Origin: Streptomyces sp. SID13726
GTDB lineage: Bacteria > Actinomycetota > Actinomycetes > Streptomycetales > Streptomycetaceae
Length of the DNA: 64,000 nucleotides
Assembly: GCF_010548375.1 (NCBI RefSeq)
Contig: NZ_JAAGLY010000033.1
Location: 1 to 64,000, forward strand
Reading direction: 5' to 3'
The notes beneath the pieces were generated by a model, which saw only the letters and a program-made list of their open reading frames with translations, did not search any database and was not told the DNA's origin. Position 1 is the first letter of the stretch; each line of letters begins with the position of its first letter. The translations under genes and the position numbers were made by a program. Shown piece by piece: positions 9,258-18,217 of the stretch.

Positions 9258-11006
9258 CTACTTCTTGGTCGTGCCGATGTTGAGGTAGTCGTACTGACCG
9301 CTGAAGGCCGCCGTGGACACCAGGTTGGTGTAGTTGGCCGGGCGGTACAGCAGGACCTTGAAGTAGGTCAGCGGAACGAGCGCCGCGAGGTCCATCGCAC
9401 GCTTGTCGATCTGCGCGTACAGGGCGTTGCGCGCCGTGTCGTCCTCGGTGGCGATGGCCTGCTCCAGCATCTCGTTGATCTGCTTGTCGTTCAGATACGA
9501 GAGGTTGGTGTTGCCGGAGGCGCCGATCGCGTCACCGTGCAGGATCTGCTGGAGGAAGCCGTAACCGGAGTTCCAGTCGGCACCCCACTGCATCATGTGC
9601 AGGCCGATGTTCTGCTTCTTGTCGAACGTCGGCACACCCGCGTAGTCGGTGAAGTACTTGCCCGACGGGTACTGCTTCAGGCTGGCGTTGATGCCGACCT
9701 TCTTCAGCGAGGCGATGATCGCGGTGGCCGCGTCGATCTCCTGCGGGCGGTCGCTGCGCGCCGAGATGTTGGTGTTGATCGTCGTCTTGCCGCAGGCCTT
9801 CAGCTGCTCCTTGGCCTTGGCGACGTCACCCTTGTTGTCGGTGGTCGCGTAGACGTCCGCCTTCGCGTAGCCGGTGATGTCCGGCGGCAGGACGGTCGTG
9901 GCGATGTCACCGCGGATCGGGCCGCCCTCGGCGGTCTGCACGGAGACCTTGTCGACGGCGTACTCGACGGCCTTGCGGCACTCGACCTTGTCGAACGGCG
10001 CGACCTGGTTGTTGATCGCCATGTAGACCAGACGGCCACCGTAGGTGTTGTCCGTGTTGGCCTTCAGCTTGGCGTCGTTGACGACCTTCGCCTGCGTCGC
10101 GGCCTGGACACCGGTACCACCGAGGTCGATCGCGTCACCGGCCTGGACGTCCTGGTCGATCGTCTCGGCGTTGACCTTCAGCTTGACGACGATCTTGTCC
10201 GGGTACTGCTTGCGCAGCGGGTCGGTCTTCGGGTCCCAGTTCTCGTTGCGGACGAGGACGGCCTGCTTGCCCTCGTCGTAGCTCTGGAACTTGTACGAGC
10301 CCGAGGACACGATGCTCTTGACGTAGTCGATGCCGGTGTCCTTGGCCTGCGGGACCGGCGCCGTCTGCGGCGTCGCGACCAGGTAGTCGAACTCCTGGAA
10401 GGGACGGTTGAGCTTGAAGACGATGGTGGTGTCGTCCGGCGTCTCGATGGACTTCAGGCCCTCGGCGCTCTTGTCCTTGTAGGGGCCCTTGTACGCCTTG
10501 CCGCCCTCCATGAACTGCTGGAAGTAGTTCGGGCCGAGCGAGAGCACGTCACGCGCGAAGTTGGAGCGCTCGACGGCGTACTTGACGTCCTTCGAGGTGA
10601 TCGCGGTGCCGTCCTGGTACTTCAGACCGGAACGGATCTTGTACGTCCAGGTCTTGCCGCCGTCGCTCGGCACGCCCGCCTTCTCGGCGAGGTCCGGGAC
10701 CAGCTTGTTGCCCTCCTCACCCGCACCGGGCTGGAAGGTCATCAGCGGGCGGGCGTAGAGCCGGCTGAGGTTGTACATGTAGGCGTAGTACGTGTTGCCG
10801 GGATCGAAGGAGTCCGGGACGTCGGAGTACTCGTACGTGACCGTCCCACCCTTCTGGGTGGAGGCGTTGACGACACCCTTGGTCGCTGCGTTGGCCCCAG
10901 CCGACTTGCTTTCGTCTCCACCGTTGTCATCGGCCTTGCTGCAAGCCGAGAGCAACAGGCTCGCACTGCCGATGGCCGCCACTGCGGCCAGCGCTGACCT
11001 TCGCAT
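9258..11006 (-). CDS. Peptide-binding lipoprotein of ABC importer (SBP family 5)
   Basis: 582 residues from ATG at 11006; GGGGAAG lies about 10 bases before it, whereas the upstream ATG at 11027 lacks a ribosome site. A lipoprotein signal ends at LLLSAC (Cys22). The mature protein has the SBP_bac_5 layout, including the motif YKIRSGLKYQDGTAITSKDV (about residues 125-145) and the C-terminal CKKVGI-type region. Anchored outside the membrane, it captures peptides and hands them to the permeases. It is the second gene of the operon, between permease C and permease B, an unusual place since the binding-protein gene more often comes first. Confidence 0.92.
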   Translation of the reverse strand: MRRSALAAVAAIGSASLLLSACSKADDNGGDESKSAGANAATKGVVNASTQKGGTVTYEYSDVPDSFDPGNTYYAYMYNLSRLYARPLMTFQPGAGEEGNKLVPDLAEKAGVPSDGGKTWTYKIRSGLKYQDGTAITSKDVKYAVERSNFARDVLSLGPNYFQQFMEGGKAYKGPYKDKSAEGLKSIETPDDTTIVFKLNRPFQEFDYLVATPQTAPVPQAKDTGIDYVKSIVSSGSYKFQSYDEGKQAVLVRNENWDPKTDPLRKQYPDKIVVKLKVNAETIDQDVQAGDAIDLGGTGVQAATQAKVVNDAKLKANTDNTYGGRLVYMAINNQVAPFDKVECRKAVEYAVDKVSVQTAEGGPIRGDIATTVLPPDITGYAKADVYATTDNKGDVAKAKEQLKACGKTTINTNISARSDRPQEIDAATAIIASLKKVGINASLKQYPSGKYFTDYAGVPTFDKKQNIGLHMMQWGADWNSGYGFLQQILHGDAIGASGNTNLSYLNDKQINEMLEQAIATEDDTARNALYAQIDKRAMDLAALVPLTYFKVLLYRPANYTNLVSTAAFSGQYDYLNIGTTKK

Positions 11007-11064
11007 GATGGTCTGCTTCCCCTTCATTGTCGGAAATCTTGTGGACTCTCACCGCGGTCGCGGG

Positions 11065-12063
11065 TCAGCGGCTGCGCGGGTCGAGAGCGTCGCGGAGACC
11101 GTCGCCGAGCAGATTGAACGCGAGGACGGTCACGAAGATGGCCAGACCAGGCACGATCATGAACTGCGGGTCGACCTGGTAGAAGTCGACGGCCTGGTTG
11201 AGCATGCCGCCCCAGGAGGCCTGCGGCGGTTGGATGCCGACGCCGAGGAAGCTCAGCGACGCCTCGAAGAGGATGTTGGTCGGAATGAGCAGCGTCGAGT
11301 AGACGATGATCGGGCCGACGAGGTTCGGCAGCAGCTCGCGGAAGAGGATGTACGGCCCCTTGGCCCCCATCCCCCGCGAGGCATCGACGAACTCCCGCTC
11401 GCGCAGGGCCAGCGTCTGACCGCGCACGATACGGCCCAGGTAGGGCCAGTTGAAGAAACCGATGACGAAGATCAGCACGCTGATGTGGAGCGGCAGGCCC
11501 TCCAGGCCGAAGGCACCGCCCTGGAGCGTCGCCGAGATGGCGATCGCGAACAGCAGGAGCGGGAACGCCAGGAAGGTGTCCATCAGGCGGCTGATGATCG
11601 TGTCGACCCGGCCGCCGTAGTAGCCGGCGACCACGCCGAGGACGGCACCGATCGTGTTGGACAGGATCGTGGCGCCGAAGGCGACGACCAGGGAGACCCA
11701 GGAACCCTCGAGGATGCGGGTGGCGATGTCGCGGCCGAACTTCGGCTCCACGCCGAGCGGGTGGTCCCAGCTCATGCCGCCCCAGTCGCCCTTGGGCAGC
11801 GAGGTGTTGGGGTCGATCAGGTCCTGGTGCAGGGCGTTCGGGTCCAGGCCGAAGAGGGCCTGGATGGGGCGGGACAGCACCGCGAGCAGGACCAGCAGGA
11901 TGACGATCACGCCACCGGCGACCGCCACCTTGTCCCTCTTGAAGCGGGACCAGGCGATCTGGCCCAGGGAACGGCCCTCGATCTGCCCCTTGTCGACGCC
12001 GACGAGGACAGCCTCCGGCTGCGCCTCGGCCTGCGCCCCGGTGGTCTCGATCGGTGCGGTCAC
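11065..12063 (-). CDS. Peptide ABC transporter permease (DppC/OppC type)
   Basis: 332 residues from GTG at 12063, chosen because GAGAGGGG lies about 10 bases upstream; the open frame continues further upstream without coding character. An N-terminal OppC_N segment (IAWSRFKRDKVAVAGGVIV) with the first membrane helix is followed by BPD_transp_1 with about five more helices and the EAA loop REFVDASRGMGAKGPYI. It forms the channel with the DppB-type permease. It is the first gene of the importer operon, so the operon promoter should lie in 12064-12399. The 58-base gap before the binding-protein gene shows no hairpin. Confidence 0.9.
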   Translation of the reverse strand: MTAPIETTGAQAEAQPEAVLVGVDKGQIEGRSLGQIAWSRFKRDKVAVAGGVIVILLVLLAVLSRPIQALFGLDPNALHQDLIDPNTSLPKGDWGGMSWDHPLGVEPKFGRDIATRILEGSWVSLVVAFGATILSNTIGAVLGVVAGYYGGRVDTIISRLMDTFLAFPLLLFAIAISATLQGGAFGLEGLPLHISVLIFVIGFFNWPYLGRIVRGQTLALREREFVDASRGMGAKGPYILFRELLPNLVGPIIVYSTLLIPTNILFEASLSFLGVGIQPPQASWGGMLNQAVDFYQVDPQFMIVPGLAIFVTVLAFNLLGDGLRDALDPRSR

Positions 12064-12399
12064 AGTGACCCGACCCCTCTCGCCGGTGGTGACCGGCCTA
12101 CGCCTGCCGTGGATTACGGCTTTGTCGACTTGCTCTCGATCACGGGACCGTCCGATCCCGTGTCTGACTGGGGAGTCTTCAGCGTGGCCGCGATCACCCG
12201 CCAGGCCTGGCGAAGAAAGTATGCGTAACCGTGATGCAGTGCGGAGGATTCCGTTATCCGAACAGCGGGTAACGCCCCTCGGACGCGGGGCAGTTGGGAC
12301 AGAAGCGGAGATTAGCCGACCTTCGGGGCGATCCGCCGCCATCTACGCGCGGAGAAATGTGGTTGTAACGTGATGGCGCAATGACGCGGGCGGTGACGT
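12064..12399 (-). promoter_or_regulatory. Upstream region of the peptide importer operon with a palindrome
   Basis: No gene is supported in these 336 bases. A 7-base inverted repeat with an 8-base spacer (CACGGGA at 12141-12147, TCCCGTG at 12156-12162) lies about 80-100 bases upstream of the permease start and could be an operator. The region should hold the operon promoter, but no -10/-35 pair is convincing. Confidence 0.4.
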
Positions 12400-13194
12400 T
12401 CAGTAGCTGCCCCGGGCCGGTGGGTAGCCGTATCCGGCCGCCGGGGCCTGCGCGGGAGCGGCGTGCGCCTCGCGGTCGTAGAAAGGCCGGGCGCCGGCCC
12501 GCATCCACAGCGCCACCGGGTCGTAGTCGTCGGACATCGCCACCGTCGAGACCGGCAGCCCGTCGGGGACCGCGCCGATGGACTGCTGCATCATCGCGCG
12601 CACCGAGTCGACGGCCGACGGGCTGGCGTCGTAGACGTCGAGACCGATGGCGAGGTACGGCGCCCCGAGCGCGGGCTGGACCCAGGCGCGGCGCAGGGAG
12701 CGGACCGCCGGGGTGCGGTGGGCGTTCTGCACGAGCAGGGCGTAGAACTGGGGGATCTCGATGCCCGGTTCCGCGAGCCGCAGCGGGCCCGCCGGCTGGC
12801 GCTCCAGGCCGGTCGCGATGCGCCGCAGGTCGAGCCAGGGGATGCCGACCCCGCCGCCCGGGGCGTGCGGGTTGAGCCAGAGGCCGAAGTGGTCGGGGTA
12901 GAGGGTGCGGGCCACGTCGACTCCGTCGACGACCTCGTAGGAGCGGTTCCAGCCGCTGGCGCTCAGCTCCTGGGCGGAGGTGACGCAGGGGGCGTAGCCG
13001 TAGCCCTCGACCTCCATGTTTCCGTACTGGGCGTCCGGGGAGCCGGACTGGCCGTGCCACAGGAGCATCCAGATCTGGCCGTTGTTCGGGGTCGCGAGGG
13101 CGCGCAGCAGTGCCTCGTAGGCGTCGTAGCGCCCGGGGGTCACCTGGCGCAGCATGTGCTCGACCGTGCCGGTCGTGGTGCCGCTGGCGCTCAC
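12400..13194 (-). CDS. SseB-family protein, copy 1
   Basis: 264 residues from GTG at 13194 with AGAAGGG 9 bases upstream; the longer open frame upstream runs through repeat-like sequence. It resembles SseB ('enhanced serine sensitivity') proteins: an N-terminal SseB-like domain starting TVEHMLRQVTPGRYDAYEAL, a middle part with IPWLDLRRIATGL, and a C-terminal domain ending in DYDPVALWMRAGARPFYDRE. The Pro/Gly/Tyr-rich last 20 residues are disordered. The biochemical role is unknown; in E. coli, SseB overproduction alters serine sensitivity. It is a tandem paralogue of the next gene (same length, similar C-terminus) and lies next to the serine/glycine cluster, which fits a link to serine metabolism. 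Confidence 0.7.
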   Translation of the reverse strand: MSASGTTTGTVEHMLRQVTPGRYDAYEALLRALATPNNGQIWMLLWHGQSGSPDAQYGNMEVEGYGYAPCVTSAQELSASGWNRSYEVVDGVDVARTLYPDHFGLWLNPHAPGGGVGIPWLDLRRIATGLERQPAGPLRLAEPGIEIPQFYALLVQNAHRTPAVRSLRRAWVQPALGAPYLAIGLDVYDASPSAVDSVRAMMQQSIGAVPDGLPVSTVAMSDDYDPVALWMRAGARPFYDREAHAAPAQAPAAGYGYPPARGSY

Positions 13195-13274
13195 GTCGTA
13201 TCGCCCTTCTTGGAGGTTGCCCCGAGTATGGAACCAGCTTAAGCGCCCACGAGCCCGGGACCTGTGCGTCGTTG

Positions 13275-13349
13275 GCGGGTGCGGGTCGCCTGTGGCTTGT
13301 CGCGCCCGCGCGGCGGAGCCGCAAATCGACACGGCCCCGCGCCCCTTGC
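13275..13349 (-). repeat. Long Streptomyces GC-rich repeat with GCGGCTCCGCCGC stem, copy C
   Basis: This intergenic element between the two SseB genes contains, on the minus strand, GGGGCGCGGGGCCGTGTCGA and then a self-complementary GCGGCTCCGCCGC core, ending GCGCGACAAGCC. It is the extended form of the shorter elements at 5873-5909 and 58037-58076. It may fold as a hairpin at the end of the upstream SseB transcript. Confidence 0.7.
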
Positions 13350-13350
13350 A

Positions 13351-14145
13351 TCAAGTCGCGTAGGTATAGAAGGGCCGTACCTGTTCGCGCATCCAGTACC
13401 CGACCGGGTCGTCCGCCACGTCCAACAGGACCAGGTTGACCGGCCACTTCACCGGGGTCGTGCCCAGGGCCCGGCCCAGCGCGTCCATCGGCAGCGTGCG
13501 CAAGTCGCCTTCCCACTGGGAGAGTTCCACGCCGATGAACATGACCGGCTCGGCCGTCTCGATGGCGGCGAGGCAGCGGCGGGCCGTCAGGACCACGCCG
13601 GTGGCCGCGAACTCGGCGCCGGCGGCGGCGAGGAAGTCGACCGGGTCGTCCTGCCAGTCGGGTTCGTAGAGCTTGACGCGGCCGCCGGTGTTGGGGCCGT
13701 CCAGCGGGGTCCGGCCGACCCGGCAGAGGTCCGCGACCGCGGCCGGGGGCAGCGGGACGCCGACCACGCCGTCGGGGTTCACCGCGATGCCGACGTGCGG
13801 GGGCAGACCGCGGGCGAACTCGACCGCCGGGGCGATGGTGTACGCCAGATGACTGCCGGTGACCTGGCGGAACTGCTCCTCCGAGCTGAAGACCGGGACG
13901 AACGCCTGGCCGCCGATCTCCAGCGTGGGCAGGTCGAGGGGGCCGCTGTGCGGGCCGCCGCCGTTCGGCAGGGGGATCCAGACGAAGCTGCGGCCGAGCA
14001 CCTCGATGATCCGGCCGCCCGCCGAGGGCATGCCGAGGGAGGCCGAGAGCACCTCCTCCAGCTCGTTGCCGGGCCATCCGCCGTGCGGATGGGGATGTGC
14101 TGACTGTGCCGGGAAGTCCGCGGGAAGATCCGCCGGGAAGTCCAT
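13351..14145 (-). CDS. SseB-family protein, copy 2
   Basis: 264 residues from ATG at 14145. The N-terminus is Pro/His-rich, then comes the SseB-like domain (NELEEVLSASLGMPSAGGRI, SFVWIPLPNGG, FVPVFSSEEQF, a typical 'percent/slider' pattern) and a C-terminal SseB_C region ending DDPVGYWMREQVRPFYTY, matching the end of copy 1 (PVALWMRAGARPFYDR). Both genes read the same way, with a repeat element between them, and look like a diverged tandem duplication. The function is not established; location beside gcvT-gcvH-glyA-sdaA is the only contextual clue. The family call is firmer here than for copy 1. Confidence 0.75.
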   Translation of the reverse strand: MDFPADLPADFPAQSAHPHPHGGWPGNELEEVLSASLGMPSAGGRIIEVLGRSFVWIPLPNGGGPHSGPLDLPTLEIGGQAFVPVFSSEEQFRQVTGSHLAYTIAPAVEFARGLPPHVGIAVNPDGVVGVPLPPAAVADLCRVGRTPLDGPNTGGRVKLYEPDWQDDPVDFLAAAGAEFAATGVVLTARRCLAAIETAEPVMFIGVELSQWEGDLRTLPMDALGRALGTTPVKWPVNLVLLDVADDPVGYWMREQVRPFYTYAT

Positions 14146-14212
14146 CTGTCTGACCGCCTGCTGTGAACCGCTGATGTGGCTGAAAGGCTAGCGGGTGCGG
14201 GCGGTGCGTGGC

Positions 14213-14881
14213 TCAGCCCGTGAACCCGATCCGCCGCAGGACGTCCGCCGCGTCCCGGTCGATGAGCACCGCCGAGTCGCAGCCCGGGGGCAGGTCGCCC
14301 CGCTCCACGGACCGGATCAGCCGCGCGGCCGCGCCCCGGTGGCGCAGGAACGCGTACCGCGAGACACCCCGGCCGCGCTCGCGCTGGCCCGCCAGCGCGG
14401 TGCGCGGGGTGACGTCGAGCAGCAGCAGGTGCAGGGTGCCGCCCCGGCGCCGGGCGTCCCGGGCCAGCCAGCCGCGCACCCAGGCCTGGGTGCCGCAGTC
14501 GTGCACGACCACACCCTCGCCGGAGCGCAGGGCCCGGCGCAGTCCGGCGTAGTGCGCGAGCCGGACCAGGGGGCGGTAGACGGCGTACGGCAGGAAGCGG
14601 GCCAGCCGGCCGTCCCAGCGGTCGCGGGTGTCCTGGGAGTCGACGCGTGTCCCGGTGACCGTGCGCTGCATCAGCGTGGTCTTGCCGCTGCCGGGCAGAC
14701 CGGTGATGACGACGAGGTCCCTGGGGCCGAAGAGCAGGGCGTGCGGGCTGTGGCCCGCGCGGTCGCGCAGGTCGCGGACGACCGGACGCGCGCCGCAGGC
14801 CTCGACGGCCGGGGCCGCGGGCTGCTTGGGCAGCGCGAGGCCCGTGGTCGTCGCGTACGCCGTGGTCCTGTTCACCGTCAT
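14213..14881 (-). CDS. P-loop ATP-binding protein (AAA/kinase-like)
   Basis: 222 residues from ATG at 14881, preceded by GGAGGA. A Walker A motif, VVITGLPGSGKTTLMQRT, lies at about residues 67-84. After it come GEGVVVHDCGTQAWVRGWLA and LHLLLLDVTPRTALAGQRERGRG, a layout like small P-loop kinases or zeta-toxin/AAA_33 proteins that phosphorylate small substrates. No partner domain is seen. It precedes the SseB pair on the minus strand with a 67-base gap and is divergent from the riboswitch-controlled gcvT. The substrate is unknown. Confidence 0.7.
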   Translation of the reverse strand: MTVNRTTAYATTTGLALPKQPAAPAVEACGARPVVRDLRDRAGHSPHALLFGPRDLVVITGLPGSGKTTLMQRTVTGTRVDSQDTRDRWDGRLARFLPYAVYRPLVRLAHYAGLRRALRSGEGVVVHDCGTQAWVRGWLARDARRRGGTLHLLLLDVTPRTALAGQRERGRGVSRYAFLRHRGAAARLIRSVERGDLPPGCDSAVLIDRDAADVLRRIGFTG

Positions 14882-15071
14882 CGTCCTCCTCCGGGGTCAG
14901 GGGTTCCCCTCCCCACCGAGCGTAAAGAGAAGGTAATGGACGATCTCTCGCGTTTCTGTACTCGTACCGCCACAGGCCGGTTACAAAGGGGAGCGGCGGA
15001 TGCGGCCCTGCCGTCGGCGTCCGATGCGTGCAATGATGTCCGCGCCAACTGCATACCGGCCGCTTGAATCC

Positions 15072-15264
15072 GCGCGGGAGAGTCCTGGGTACGTGTACCC
15101 GGGCGCCGAAGGAGCAAGTCCCTCCCTTGAATCTCTCAGGCCCCGTTACCGCGCGGGCGAGGCACATCTGAAAAGCGGGCCGCCCTGCCGCGGTGGCCCC
15201 ACCCAAGGTGCAAGCCATGTCCTTCATGGCGAACCTCTCAGGTTCCGATGACAGATGGGGAGGA
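15072..15264 (+). promoter_or_regulatory. Tandem glycine riboswitch upstream of gcvT
   Basis: The leader contains two consecutive glycine aptamers. Aptamer 1 (about 15072-15177) has GCGGGAGAG, GCGCCGAAGGAGCAA, and AATCTCTCAGGCCCC with CATCTGAAAAGCGG. Aptamer 2 (about 15178-15264) has CACCCAAGGTGCAAGCC, GCGAACCTCTCAGGTTCCGA and GACAGATGGGGAGGA. These are the conserved cores of the gcvT (glycine) riboswitch, which activates expression when glycine binds. The coding start of gcvT follows about 50 bases downstream. Confidence 0.93.
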
Positions 15265-15315
15265 CTACCTCGCCCGTCACACCCATGTCCTGGGATCCTT
15301 GGAGACGACCGTCCG

Positions 15316-16434
15316 ATGAGCAGTTCTGAACTCCGTCTCACCGCGCTCGATGCCCTGCATCGCTCCCTCGGTGCCACGATGACCGACTTCGCCGGCTGGG
15401 ACATGCCCCTGCGCTACGGCTCCGAACGCGACGAGCACACCGCGGTGCGCACCGCGGCCGGGCTCTTCGACCTCTCCCACATGGGCGAGATCACCGTGAC
15501 CGGACCGCAGGCGGCCCAGTTGCTGAACTTCGCGCTCGTCGGCAACATCGCGTCCGTCGGGGTCGGCCGGGCCCGCTACACCATGATCTGCCAGGCCGAC
15601 GGCGGCATCCTGGACGACCTGATCGTCTACCGCCTCGGCGAGACCGAGTACATGGTCGTCGCCAACGCCTCCAACGCCCAGGTCGTCCTCGACGCGCTGA
15701 CCGAGCGCGCGGCCGGCTTCGACGCCGAGGTGCGGGACGACCGGGACGCCTACGCGCTGATCGCCGTACAGGGACCAGAGTCCCCCGGCATCCTCGCCTC
15801 GCTGACCGACGCCGACCTCGACGGGCTGAAGTACTACGCCGGGCTGCCGGGCACGGTCGCCGGGGTGCCGGCGCTGATCGCCCGCACCGGGTACACCGGG
15901 GAGGACGGCTTCGAGCTGTTCGTGAAGCCGGAGCACGCGGTCGAGCTGTGGCAGGCGCTGACCAAGGCGGGTGAGGGCGTCGGGCTCGTCCCCTGCGGGC
16001 TGTCCTGCCGGGACACGCTGCGTCTGGAGGCGGGCATGCCGCTCTACGGGCACGAGCTCTCGCGGGAGCTGACGCCCTTCGACGCCGGGCTCGGGCGGGT
16101 GGTGAAGTTCGAGAAGGAGGGCGACTTCGTGGGCCGCGCGGCCCTGCGGGAGGCCGCGGAGAACGCCGGCCACGAGCCGCCGCGCGTCCTCGTCGGACTG
16201 ATCGCCGAGGGCCGCCGGGTCCCGCGCGCCGGGTACGCCGTCGTCGCGGACGGCGAGGTGATCGGCGAGGTCACCTCCGGCGCCCCCTCCCCGACCCTGG
16301 GCAAGCCGATCGCGATGGCGTACGTCGACGCCGGGCACGCCACGCCGGGCACCGCCGGGATCGGTGTGGACATCCGGGGCAGCCACGAGCCGTACGAGGT
16401 CGTGGCGCTGCCGTTCTACAAGCGCCAGAAGTAA
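15316..16434 (+). CDS. gcvT: Glycine cleavage system T protein (aminomethyltransferase)
   Basis: 372 residues from ATG at 15316; GGAG lies about 11 bases upstream, just after the riboswitch. The GCV_T domain starts MTDFAGWDMPLRYGSERDEH and includes LFDLSHMGEI, the folate-site residues in VQGPESPG, and ARTGYTGEDGFELF. A C-terminal GCV_T_C barrel follows (RVLVGLIAEGRRVPRAGYAV). It transfers the methylene group from the aminomethyl-lipoyl H protein to tetrahydrofolate, releasing ammonia. Its partner gcvH follows; gcvP is not in this window. Expression should be glycine-induced through the riboswitch. Confidence 0.96.
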   Translation: MSSSELRLTALDALHRSLGATMTDFAGWDMPLRYGSERDEHTAVRTAAGLFDLSHMGEITVTGPQAAQLLNFALVGNIASVGVGRARYTMICQADGGILDDLIVYRLGETEYMVVANASNAQVVLDALTERAAGFDAEVRDDRDAYALIAVQGPESPGILASLTDADLDGLKYYAGLPGTVAGVPALIARTGYTGEDGFELFVKPEHAVELWQALTKAGEGVGLVPCGLSCRDTLRLEAGMPLYGHELSRELTPFDAGLGRVVKFEKEGDFVGRAALREAAENAGHEPPRVLVGLIAEGRRVPRAGYAVVADGEVIGEVTSGAPSPTLGKPIAMAYVDAGHATPGTAGIGVDIRGSHEPYEVVALPFYKRQK

Positions 16435-16521
16435 CCGGCGCAGGTGATGCTGAGCACATCACCGCTGCTCACGCATGCTTTCCTTCATCAGCACTCCCCC
16501 GCGTACAGGAGAATTCAGGCC

Positions 16522-16899
16522 ATGAGCAACCCCCAGCAGCTGCGCTACAGCAAGGAGCACGAGTGGCTGTCGGGCGCCGAGGACGGCGTCTCGACGGTCG
16601 GCATCACGGAGCACGCGGCCAACGCGCTCGGCGATGTCGTCTTCGTGCAGCTTCCGGAGGTCGGTGCCACGGTGACCGCGGGCGAGACCTGCGGCGAGCT
16701 GGAGTCGACCAAGTCGGTCAGCGATCTGTACTCCCCCGTGGCCGGTGAGGTCACCGAGGTCAACGAGGACGTCGTCAACGACCCGTCGCTGGTGAACTCC
16801 GCCCCGTTCGAGGGCGGCTGGCTGTTCAAGGTACGCGTCACGGAGGAGCCGGCCGACCTGCTCTCCGCCGACGAGTACACCGCCTTTTCCGCCGGCTGA
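16522..16899 (+). CDS. gcvH: Glycine cleavage system H protein (lipoyl carrier)
   Basis: 125 residues from ATG at 16522, preceded by AGGAGAATTC. The typical beginning LRYSKEHEW is followed by the hybrid-barrel fold with the lipoylation site Lys64 in ELESTKSVSDLYSPV. Length is normal. It shuttles the aminomethyl group between the P and T proteins and needs lipoylation. It follows gcvT by an 87-base gap that shows no clear signal and precedes glyA by 14 bases, so gcvH and glyA are probably co-transcribed. Confidence 0.96.
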   Translation: MSNPQQLRYSKEHEWLSGAEDGVSTVGITEHAANALGDVVFVQLPEVGATVTAGETCGELESTKSVSDLYSPVAGEVTEVNEDVVNDPSLVNSAPFEGGWLFKVRVTEEPADLLSADEYTAFSAG

Positions 16900-16913
16900 G
16901 GAGTCCGCACCTG

Positions 16914-18179
16914 ATGTCCGCACTGAACACGTCCCTGCACGAGCTCGACCCGGAGATCGCCGCCGCGGTCGACGCCGAGCTGGACCGCCAGCAGTCCACC
17001 CTCGAGATGATCGCGTCGGAGAACTTCGCTCCGGTCGCGGTCATGGAGGCGCAGGGCTCGGTCCTCACCAACAAGTACGCCGAGGGCTACCCCGGCCGTC
17101 GCTACTACGGCGGCTGCGAGCACGTCGATGTCGCCGAGCAGATCGCGATCGACCGGGTCAAGGAGCTGTTCGGCGCCGAGTACGCCAACGTGCAGCCGCA
17201 CTCCGGTGCCTCCGCGAACCAGGCCGCCCTGTTCGCGCTGGCCCAGCCCGGCGACACCATCCTGGGCCTGGACCTGGCGCACGGCGGTCACCTGACCCAC
17301 GGGATGCGGCTGAACTTCTCCGGCAAGCAGTTCAACGTGGTCGCGTACCACGTGGACCCGGCGACCGGTCTGGTCGACATGGCCGAGCTGGAGAAGCTCG
17401 CGCGCGAGCACCGGCCGAAGGTGATCATCGCGGGCTGGTCCGCCTACCCGCGGCAGCTGGACTTCGCGGAGTTCCGCCGGATCGCCGACGAGGTCGAGGC
17501 GTACCTCTGGGTCGACATGGCGCACTTCGCCGGTCTGGTGGCCGCCGGGCTGCACCCGAACCCCGTCGAGCACGCGGACGTGGTCACCTCCACGACCCAC
17601 AAGACGCTGGGCGGCCCGCGCGGCGGGATCATCCTCGCCAAGCAGGCCTTCGCGAAGAAGCTGAACTCCTCCGTCTTCCCGGGCTTCCAGGGCGGTCCCC
17701 TGGAGCACGTGATCGCGGCGAAGGCGGTCTCCTTCAAGGTCGCCGCCTCGGAGGAGTTCGCGGAACGCCAGCGGCGTACCGTGGACGGTGCGCGCATCCT
17801 CGCCGAGCGTCTGACGGCCGACGACGCCCGGGAGGCCGGGGTCAACGTGCTCTCCGGCGGCACCGACGTGCACCTCATCCTCGTCGACCTGCGCGAGTCC
17901 GAGCTGGACGGCAAGCAGGCCGAGGACCGTCTCCACGAGGTCGGCATCACGGTCAACCGCAACGCCGTCCCGAACGACCCGCGCCCGCCGATGGTCACGT
18001 CGGGCCTCAGGATCGGCACGCCCGCCCTGGCGACCCGTGGCTTCACGGCCGAGGACTTCGCCGAGGTCGCGGACGTGATCGCTTCGGCGCTGAAGCAGTC
18101 GTACGACGTCGAGGCCCTGAAGGCCCGGGTCAAGGCCCTGGCGGACAAGCACCCGCTGTACCCGGGTCTGAACAAGTAG
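16914..18179 (+). CDS. glyA: Serine hydroxymethyltransferase
   Basis: 421 residues from ATG at 16914, with GAGGAGT upstream. All landmarks of the PLP fold-type I enzyme are present: STLEMIASENFAP at the N-terminus, NKYAEGYPGRRYYGG, HSGASANQAA, and the PLP lysine (Lys230) in TSTTHKTLGGPRGG. It interconverts serine and glycine with tetrahydrofolate, linking gcvT/H to serine pools. Located 14 bases after gcvH. Downstream, a hairpin at 18186-18217 separates it from sdaA. Confidence 0.96.
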   Translation: MSALNTSLHELDPEIAAAVDAELDRQQSTLEMIASENFAPVAVMEAQGSVLTNKYAEGYPGRRYYGGCEHVDVAEQIAIDRVKELFGAEYANVQPHSGASANQAALFALAQPGDTILGLDLAHGGHLTHGMRLNFSGKQFNVVAYHVDPATGLVDMAELEKLAREHRPKVIIAGWSAYPRQLDFAEFRRIADEVEAYLWVDMAHFAGLVAAGLHPNPVEHADVVTSTTHKTLGGPRGGIILAKQAFAKKLNSSVFPGFQGGPLEHVIAAKAVSFKVAASEEFAERQRRTVDGARILAERLTADDAREAGVNVLSGGTDVHLILVDLRESELDGKQAEDRLHEVGITVNRNAVPNDPRPPMVTSGLRIGTPALATRGFTAEDFAEVADVIASALKQSYDVEALKARVKALADKHPLYPGLNK

Positions 18180-18185
18180 TTCCAC

Positions 18186-18217
18186 GGCGGGGGCACCCGA
18201 CGACGTGTGCCCCCGCC
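18186..18217 (+). terminator. Hairpin between glyA and sdaA
   Basis: An 11-base inverted repeat (GGCGGGGGCAC at 18186-18196; GTGCCCCCGCC at 18207-18217; 10-base loop) begins seven bases after the glyA stop and ends 9 bases before the sdaA ribosome site. It can act as a terminator or attenuator lowering sdaA expression relative to glyA. No U-run of note follows. Confidence 0.65.

Noticed and set aside
8139..10997. Long plus-strand frame opposite the peptide importer
   Set aside because: Antisense to the well-supported binding-protein and permease genes; composition is not protein-like.
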